From the NCBI RefSeq assembly GCF_026627505.1, contig NZ_JAPNLK010000027.1:26558-90557 (forward strand): a stretch of DNA of 64,000 nucleotides, read 5' to 3'. Under the pieces are notes generated by a model. That model had not been told where the DNA came from. It worked only from the letters and a program-made list of their open reading frames with translations, and did not search any database. Shown here in pieces: positions 50,944-60,300 of this stretch (positions within the stretch are counted from its first letter, which is position 1; every line of letters begins with the position of its first letter). Position numbers and translations under genes: made by a program. The stretch comes from Streptomyces sp. H27-H5 (GTDB lineage Bacteria; Actinomycetota; Actinomycetes; Streptomycetales; Streptomycetaceae).

Positions 50944-51321
50944 TCCGGCTCCCGTCCCGCGTGGGCGGTTGACGCGATCCATCCGTGCCCCGGGCGGCCT
51001 CCGCCCGGGGCACGGTCGTACCCGGCACCCGGCACGCAGCGTTCGGGATCCGGTACCCGACACCGACACCCGGCATCCGGCACCCGTCTCCGCATCGAGC
51101 GGAGGCGGCTCGCGCGGTCGGTGGGAATCGCCGCGGGGTGAGTGGACTTAAGCCCGGGGAACGGGCGCCGGAACACTTGCCCCGCTCTTCTTCGGGAACC
51201 CGGCGAAGCGTCATCTTCCCGGCATTCGACGTTGGGTGGTGCGTCGCTCCTCGGCCTAGCATCGGGCGATCCCCGGCCCCTCTGGCGCCGCACACCGCCG
51301 CCCACCCGACGGAGTCCGACC
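50944..51321. other. Intergenic region before giant gene B
   Basis: This 378-base stretch holds a terminator hairpin (50985-51013), a run of near-repeats of CCCGGCAC/CCCGACAC type (51020-51085), and a less biased segment (51130-51280) that probably contains the promoter of the giant B gene. No gene is called. From about 51285 the sequence begins to resemble the region just before the AAWKG gene start at 29791. Confidence 0.5.
50985..51013 (+). terminator. Hairpin terminator after the lectin gene
   Basis: A perfect 13-bp stem (GTGCCCCGGGCGG, 50985-50997, with 51001-51013) has a 3-base loop and lies 42 bases after the stop. It separates the A-side operon from giant gene B. Confidence 0.75.
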
Positions 51322-51390
51322 GTGCGTCAAGACAACCTCACGCCCTCACCGTCCGACGCGCCGGACGGAACGCGCCGGGCGGAGCGTTAG
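51322..51390 (+). pseudogene. Relic of an AAWKG-type gene start ahead of giant gene B
   Basis: GTG 51322 opens a 22-codon frame that stops directly before the ATG of giant B. Its context GGAGTCCGACCGTGCGTCAA (51311-51330) matches GGAGCCCGACCGTGCGTGAA (29780-29799) at the AAWKG start except at two bases. The first residues, MRQDNLTP-PSD, resemble MREENIKPLTSD. It is best read as the surviving 5' end of a duplicated AAWKG gene that has lost its body. It may now act as a translated leader coupled to giant B (TAG/ATG contact). Confidence 0.6.
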
Positions 51391-54300
51391 ATGCAGGAGA
51401 TCGACTTCCCGGAGGACGTCCGGCGGATGCTGTGGGTGCTGATCGGCGAAATGCCGGTGCAGGCCCGCGAGAACCTCGCCTACGACAGCCGCGAGTTGTA
51501 CCTGCGGCTCGGCCGGGGCATCAGGGAACTGCGGGACGAGATCCGGCAGTCCATCGCGGAGGCGTCCACCGCCCTGCCCCGGGAGGTGGCGGACCGCTAC
51601 GTCCGGGGCCTGTCGTTGCTCACCGACGACGGGGGAGTGAACCACCTCGACGCGATGACCGACCAACTCGACGACATCGCCCGGGGCCAGGTCGACCACT
51701 CCATGAACATCCAGCAGGCCAAGTGGGAGATCATCGCGGAGATCGTCGCGCTCCTCCTCGAACTGGCCCTGCTGGCGGCCCTCGCCGTGATCACCGGTGG
51801 TACGTCCGTGTCGCAGATGGCGTTGGCCCGCGCCCGGAGCCGGCTTGCCGTCCTCCTCGTCGTGGACCGCCTCCTGCGCATGACCCATCTCGCCCCCAGC
51901 CTCACCGGAGCCCTCGAAGAGGCCCTCCAGACCCTCGCCGTGCGCCTCGCCCAGATCGCCCTGAACCCGAACGACCGCCGGCCGGACGGCATCGACTGGA
52001 AGGACGTCGGCAAGTCCGCCGCCTTCGGCGCGGTCGTCGGTCTGCTCGGCGGTGCCCTCGGCGGAGCCGCCGACCACTTCCGGAACTGGTTCAAGCACTC
52101 CTTCGACGACTTCGACCGCTTCGCCAAGGACCATCCGCGCTTCACCACCCTGCTCGACGGGGTGAACGAGGTGGCGGAGGCGTTCGTCGTCGGCGCGGTC
52201 AGCGAGGCCGCCGGCGAGACCCTGATCCAGGGCGTCTTCGAGGGGACCTGGGAGTTCTCGTGGGACACCTTCGTCGGATCCGGCACCAGTTCGGCGTTCG
52301 AGACGATCGCCGGGGGCGCCGTCGGCGGCGGCGCCCTCTGGCTGCACCGTGCCCTCCTCCCGGACCTCGGAGCGGGTGATCCCTCGTCCGTCAACCGGCT
52401 CCCGGGGCGCGGTGGTCCGGGAGGCACGGGCGGGCCGCGCTCCTCGGGCAGCGCCGCCCCGACCGTCCCCGCGGCGTTCCCGGCCCCGGTCCCCGTGCCG
52501 GTACCCTCCGCGGCGCCGATCGCGACGGGCACCGACCCCTCGGGCGCCGGGCCGTCCGCGCCCACCCCGTCGGCACGGCCGCACACGCCCGCGCTGCCCG
52601 TCCCGCCCGGTCCGCCGTCCCGCGTCCTCACGTCGAGCGTCCCCGCAGCCTACGACGGCTCCGGCCGTGCGACCCCCGCCGACCTCGACCCCCACCCGCC
52701 CACGAGCCGTACGACGGGAACCACGACCATCACCCCGGGGGGCCCGGGCCCGGCTCTTGTCCCCGCCGACCCTGGGGGCCCCTGGGCCCCCGGCCCGGGT
52801 ACCTCGACGGGCGGCGCCTCGGTTCCGTCCTCCTCGCCCGCGGTCAAGGAGGCGGCGACAGCTCCGGAGCGGACCGCGGGGACGGGACCGTACGCCGACG
52901 GGTCCGGCGACGAAGCACCGGAACCCCCCGCGCCGCACACCGTCAACTCCGCCCGCCCCGCGGGCAGCCCCCCTCCCGCTGCCGGCGCGGGAGACGGACC
53001 GGCCGCGGAGAGTACGGAGCCGGGTACGGAGCCGGACCCGGTGTCGGCCGTACCGCGCCCCACGTCGTCCGGTCCCGCCGCCGACGGCGGTACGGACCCC
53101 CGCGCCACTCCCGACGCCTCGAAGGCCGGGCGGGACGCGGGCGCGCCCCCGACCCGCCGGGACCCCGGCACGCACGAAGCCGACGCGGAGGGCGAACGGG
53201 GCCGGTCGGCGCCCGAACAGAAGGCGGCGGACGACGCGGCGGACCACACCGAAGACGACGCGGCGGACAGCGCGGCGAACGACACGGAAGACGACGCGCC
53301 GGACGGCGCACGGGAGCCGGGCGCCGTCATCCCTCCCGTCCCCGCCACCCCCCTGACCGGGAACGCGGCCTGGGAGGCCGCACGGGCCGCCGTCCCCCCG
53401 GTCACGCGCGCACACACCTGGGTCGACCCGGTGTCCACGCCCGCCGATCCCGCACGACCGGGGGAGAGCACCCGGTACGTGGTGCGGTCCAAGTTCGAGG
53501 TCCGGCAGGTCGCCCACGACGGCGACCTGGTCACGGACCTCACCGTCCGCGTCGCCACCGGCCCCGAGGGCCTGCCGGCGGACGTGTGGGACAAGGTGCG
53601 GGGCGGGGTCGAGGCGTACTTCAACGAGCCGGCGCACCGGCTGCCGGACGGTGGGCGGCTCCACGTCACCGTCGAGCAGACGGCGGACGACCCGCACCCC
53701 AACGGACTCACGGTCGCCCTGGCCGGCCGCGACCAGCCGATGACCCGGACGGCCTGGTGGGCGGACGCGGAGCCCGTCGACTACGCCCACGAGATCGCGC
53801 ACCAACTCGGCCTGCGCGACGAGGCCCGGAGCGTCGAGGCCACCGGGCGTCCGGACATCCCCGGCAGCCTGCTCGGCGACTACACCCGGCCGGCTCCGCC
53901 CGGGCTCGCGCAGGGCGGCCTGCGAGGCCGCCACCTGAGTCTCCTGGCCGCCCACGTCGGTGACCTCACCGAGGCACCGCCCGGCCACCCCGCTCCCGAT
54001 CCGGTCGCGCGGCCGATCCGTACGGTCGGCGGCCCCCGGGGCGCGGAGCCGCGCGCGCCCCGGCCCGCGGATCCGCCACCGACCACGCCCGGCCAGGCGC
54101 CCGTGTCGGGGCACCCTCCGATCCCGCCCGCGGCCCCCACCACCGCGACCTCGTCGACCACCGCGACCTCCTCGACCACGCCGGTCGCCTCCACCACCCC
54201 GGCCCCCTCAACCCCCGCCACCGGTACCGGAAACCGCCTGGACGGGACCCGCCCGCCCCGGTTGGACCGGGGCGCCCCGGCGCCGGCCGCCAGGGGCGGT

Positions 54301-57300
54301 CGCACCCGGTTCACGGACGGGACGGGCATCCCCGCGTACATCGACGACCTGGCCTCCCTGCTGGCGGACGCCCCCGCCGACCTGATGGAGGAGCTCCTCT
54401 CCCAACCGGCGACCTTCGGCCAGAGCAGCCTCGTCCTGCGCGGCGCCGAGCTGATCGCCGCCGAAGCCGAGGCCCTGGTACGGCGCGACGCGTCCCTGCG
54501 GCCCACGGCAACCGAACCCGGCACTCCCGCCGGCGCCGGCCCCCTGGCGGATCTGCGCGCGGCCCTGCGCCGCCGCCCCCGCGCCCTGATCGGCGGGCTC
54601 GCCTTCCCGTACACCAACGCCGCCGGAGAGGCCAGGGTCCTGCACGTCACCGCCCGCCACCACGGAAACTGGGAACGGTTCGCCGACACGTACGGCAGCC
54701 CGACCAAGATCGACACGATGGACCGGGCCATCGTCCAGGCCGGCCGGAACAGCAGCGTGCGGTCCACGACGCAACTGGGCCTGGGCGGACCGTTCCTCGG
54801 GCCCTCCTCCGCCGCCGCGTTCGGCGGTTTCGGTCGACTCACCCTGCGCGGCGGGTTCAGCACCAAAGTGGGCTACGGCCACCTCGACCAGGCCTCCGCG
54901 CAGGCGGAGACGCGCACCCTCGACGGCTCCCACGTCTACCTGGACGACCTCCACCTCACCCTGCGCGTCACCGACGCCGACGGCCGGCTGATCACCGACC
55001 CGACGCCGCCGGGGACCGCCGGCCCGGCACGCGCGGCGCAGGTCGGCTTCACCGTCCGCGACGGACTCGCCCTGCGCCTGCCGGACAGCGCCGTGAAGCC
55101 GTCGAAGCCGGGCCGGACACCCCGCTCGATCGCCATGGACCACCAGACGCAATACCGGCTGGTGCGCACCGAGGGCTTCGGCCCCGTCAGCCGCATCCGG
55201 GACTGGGCCGCCGCCCGGATCGGCGCCGTGCCCGGCAGCTCCGCGCACCAGGAGCTGGACGCGTTCTTCTCCGGCGAGTCCTTCCAGCGGCACGCCCGGA
55301 TGCTGGCCGCCGGACGGCTGACCACCGCCCCGCTGTTCGCGGACGACCGCCGCCGCACCCCGCTCGGCGTCTTCGTGGTCGAGCGCGTGGTGCCCGTCCG
55401 CGCCACCCTCGTCACGGAGACCCCGGACGCCGAACTGCGTGACATCGCCACCTCCACCGTCCGCAACGACCGCTCCCTGACCAAGGGCGTCAACCTCGGC
55501 ATCGACGGCGTGCTCGGCCCCGCCTTCAACTTCCTCGACCTGGGCGGCGACGTACTCAACCTGCGCCTCCAGTTCGGCCCGGCCTTCCGCCACCTCTTCT
55601 CGGTGTCCCGCACCACCGCACTCGGCGGCTTCGGCGGACTCAAGACCTCCGGCCAGGTCAAGGGCGCACCGACCGGCCTGTACCTGGTCCGCAAGACGGT
55701 GTACGTGCGCCACGCAGGCAGCGGAGAGCCGGCCGAGCGCTTCCACACCTGGAGCCTGGACCGCATGACCCGCACGGAGGCCCGCAGGCTCGCCGGCTGG
55801 GACGACGGAACGACCCTGGCGCTCCGTCACGGCGCGCCCGAACCCCACGCCCCGGCCTACCTCACCCCCGACCACCCGCCCACCCTCGGCATGCACCGCG
55901 TCGAGGAGTTCGCCCACGCCGACGGCCGCCGCACCCACGAGGTCGACGGCCGCCCCCGCACCCTCCTGGACGCGTTCACCGACACGGTACTGACCGCCCT
56001 CGCCCAGACCCATCCCGCGATGGTCGCCCCCCTCGACGAACTCGCCCCGCCGGTGCGCCGAAGCCTCCTCGCCCGGGCCCGGGCCGCCGGCGAGAGCGCC
56101 GGCCCGCTCGGACCGCCCCGCCCCGCCTCCCGGTGGAACGACGCCGACGCCTACCAGACCGCCCTGTCGAACACGCTGACCGTCCTGGCCGCCCTCTCGC
56201 ACCTGAGCCTGGCCGCAGGCCTGGAAGCCCTGACCACCACCGGCATCCGCATCCGCCTCACCGAACCCGGCACCCTCGGCCAGGGCCACCGGTACGTGCT
56301 GGTGCACGGCGAACTCACCAACCGCCGGTACGAGGGCCGCCAGGACGACCTCAAGCTGCGGCACAGCGCGCCGGGCGGCCAGCGGCTCGACGGCCAGGAG
56401 AGCCGCACGCGCACGACGGGCGGCGGAGCCGACCTCCAACTCGCCTTCCGCGACCCGGACCCGGGAGCCGGCGAGGCCATCGGCGCCCCCGGCAACGCCG
56501 GAGTGCTCTCCCTCGGCTGGCGGAGCACGGTCCGGCACGACTCCGAATCAGGTCACGGCTCCTCCGCGACCAACGAGCCGATGTCGGTGAGCACCAAGCC
56601 CTCCCACCTCTACCGCTACGACCTCGCGCTCAGCGTGAGCCACGGCGGGTACTGGCGCTTCCGCGGGATGCTGCGCGGCGTCGCCACCCTCGGGCTGCTC
56701 GGCACCCAACCGTTCGTCTTCCAGAGCCCCCGGGCCCCGCTCATCGGCACCGGACCGCACGGCATCCCCGTCCGCGGGGGCCCGGTCACCGGGCAGGTCC
56801 TGATCAGCATCCCCGATCGGCACGCCCCCGCGGTCGACCCGCACCGCCCCGGCGCCCCCAACCCGTACCGCGCCCTCGGCGGCCCACCGGCGAGCACGCC
56901 CATGCCCCGCCGCCGGGCCCACGCCCTCGCCACCGGGAACCTCGCGGCGACCGGCGACCCCGATGCCGGGGGCCGGGCACACCGGCGCGGCGACCGCCTC
57001 TTCCGGGACCTTCAGCACCACCCCTTCCTCACCGTCACCGTCCTCGTGCCACCCGCCCTGGTCGACGCCGTCGCCGACGTCGTGCGCACCGCCTCTGGCG
57101 GTTCCTGGCAGTTCTCCCACGAGGGCGCCCCGGCCCGGGAAGCCGTCATGCGGGCCTTCCAACCGCAGTACGCCACCGCCAACTTCGACCAGAGCTCCGG
57201 CCCGCTCGGCTTCGCCCTGGCCGGCCTGATGGGCAAACCGCCGTACGGCACCCTGTGGGGCACCTTCCGGCACTACACGGCGGTCCGCGGGATCCACGCG

Positions 57301-60300
57301 CTGACCGGACCGGTCGAGATGGACACCGAGATGGTCCTCGGCAGCGCCACCCAGGCGACGGGCAAGACCGGGCGCAGCGTCACGCACTCCTTCGGCGGAC
57401 AGCTCACCTACGCCAAACCGCACGCCAACGCCCACGGCCCCCTCGGCGCCTACGGATTCGTCGTCAACCCCTGGTCCGAGAGCACGCAGCTCAACCGGAC
57501 CCTCGCCCGCAGCGTCGTCGCCGACCTCAACCTCAAGAGCTTCGGCCACCAGGTCCTGATCACCGGCACGGTCGAGCACGGCACGGCGATGGTGTCCAGC
57601 ATGCTCGGCGCCACCGCCGCCCGGCTTCCCGTCGTCCCCTCCTCCCTCGCCGGCGCCGCCGGATCGGTCACCACCGTTCCCGGCGGCTGGCTCGCCCACG
57701 TGCCGGAGAAGAGCGCCCACCTGCTGGGGCTCCTCGACGACGGCATGGGAGACGTGCCCCGCTACACCGCCAAGGGCTGGTCCCCGCAACCCTGGACGCG
57801 CGGAAACTCCTTCGGCACGTACCCCGTCAACACCCTCGACCCGACCGATGTCCTCGCCGCCTTCCAGGCGAAGGTGCGCGCGCTGGGCGTCGACGACGAC
57901 GCCCAGGAGGACATCCGCCGGCACGTGACCTCCCGCGTCCTGCGCGCCCTGCACCGGGAGATGACCGGAACGGGCACGAGTACCCCCGCCCGGACCGGCG
58001 GCTGGGGCTGGGGCAGCGTCCGGATCGGCGGCCGCCGGGCCCGGATCCGCGTGGAACTCCTCCCCGGCACCCCCGTCCTGCGGATGCTCGACCACGGCAC
58101 CGAGATGGAGGAGAACCGGCGGGCCGTCGAAACCCGGCAGGAGGGTGCCGAGTTCACCTCCGGCCGGGACATCGGCGTACTCGTCGGCGAAAGCGTGTAC
58201 ACCGGCGACCCCACCGCGGTCGCCTCCGGACCCACCTACACCGAGACCGGCACCTCGCGGCGCTCGGTCTCGACCTCCCTGTCCGCCTCCACCAGTACCA
58301 CCTACCGGGCGGCGTCGACCGAACCGCACGCCGAGACCACCACCCCCTGCCGGCTGCGCCTCACCCTGGAGTTCGACGACGCCCCGCAAACCCCCGGGAC
58401 ACCGGGCCCGGACGCCGGATCCACAGCCGCCCGCACCGCGCTGCGGCGGTTCGCCGGCAAGCAGCGGATCTCTGCCACCGGCGCCATCGGCGACCTGAGC
58501 GAACACGTACCGCTCAGCCTGATGGCCCCGGACCCCGACCCCGCCGACCCCCCGCCCGACCCCCGGCTCGCCCCGCCCGACCTCACCGTCGCCACCCCGC
58601 CCCGGTCCGGCCCGCGCCCGGAACTCCTCGGCCCCGACACCCTCCACGGAGACGGCACCGCACGGCCGTTCACCTTCCCCGAGAACGGCTTCCACGTCCG
58701 CCGCATCATCGGCCTGGAACACGTCCGGGAGGCAGGCCTGCGCGCCATCGGCGAGGCCTACGGGCTCGCCCTCGACGACCTGGACGACGCCGACGTCACA
58801 CGGGAGCGGCGCGGGGAACTCCTGTCCCGCGCCGCCGGAACCGCCCTCACCCGACCCGGCGGCGGCGCCGCGCAGACCCTGGAGGACGGCACCACCGACA
58901 CGGCGCTGTCCACCTTCTACGACCAGGCCCTCACCCCGGCCGGATACGAGGTCCCCGGGCTCACCCACCGCAACGCGGCCGGCACCGACTCCGCCCGGCT
59001 CTCCCTGCACGCGAAACCGGACTTCTCCCGGGCGGTCCTGCTGTCCGTCGCCGACGGCAAGAAACTCGAGGTCCTGCGCGAGAGCGCCGAGGGCGTCGGC
59101 ACCTCCGTGAGCCACGAGAACGCCCAGGACTCCGCGTTCGGCGGGGGTGTCGCGATCCGCACCGAGGACACCGGCCTCAATCCCCTGACCGCGAACACCA
59201 CCGGCCCCGAAGGCGCGGACGGCGACGGCGCCCCGGTCGGCGAGGAACGACTCTCCTCGCTCAACGTCAAACCCAAGACCGGCCGGGCCTTCCTGTTCGC
59301 CGTCCCCACGGACTGGCTGAGCGTCGCCGAGGTGCACCGCGGCATCAAGGACAGCGGCCTCGGCAGATTCCTCGCCGGAACCTTCGGCCACCCGCCGCGC
59401 GGCCCCAAGGCCGTCTCCTCGCGGACCTACGCCCTGGCCTGGATCCGCGACGACGTCGCCCGGGAACTCGGCCTGATCGACGACACCGGCTTCCCCGCCC
59501 GGGTCTCCGCCGCCTGGGACGCCACCGGCAAGGCGGCCAAGGCCTGGACCGAGGCGGACCAGGCGTACTGGAAGAAGCGCCGCGCCTCGACCGGACTGCG
59601 CGAGCGGCGGGACGCCGCCCGGACCGCCCTCGACCCCGCCCGCACCGCAGCCGAGGGCACCGCCCGACGCCTCGCCCCCCTCCTGGACGCCTCCGAAACC
59701 GCCGACACCACCCTGGCCCGTGCCGAGGCCGACGCCGTACGGGACCACGCCGCGGCGACCGCCCTGGACAGCGCCGCCGACGCCCTCGACACCGCGTCGA
59801 CCGACCTGCGGCAGGCCGAAGCCGACACCGAGCGGGCCGAGCGCACCGCCCGGGCCACCGAGGACGCCGCCCGCGAGGTCCTGGACTCCCTCCACGGCTG
59901 GGCCGCGCTGCCCGGCGGCGACACCGACCCCGACGCCGTACGCCAGGCCGAGGACGGCCTCACCACCGCCCGGCGCACCGCGACCGCGCTCCGCGACGCC
60001 GCGGCCCGACGCGTCGCCACCGCCCGCGGTCTGCACGCCACCGCCGACGCCGCACTCGCCGCCGCCGAACGGACCGCGCCGCCGCAGACCGCGGCGGCCC
60101 CCGGGCTCGCTCCGCCCACCGCCGACCCCGCTTCCCGGACCGAGCGGGCCCGGCGGACCGCGACCGCACTGCGCACCGGCGCCGACCGGCGGACCACCGC
60201 GGCCCGCGCCCGGCAGACGGCCGCCGCCCGCCGCCTCACCGGCCCCGTCCGCGCCGACGAAGCCGCCCGCGCCGCCCTCGCCCGGGCGACCGCCCGGACC

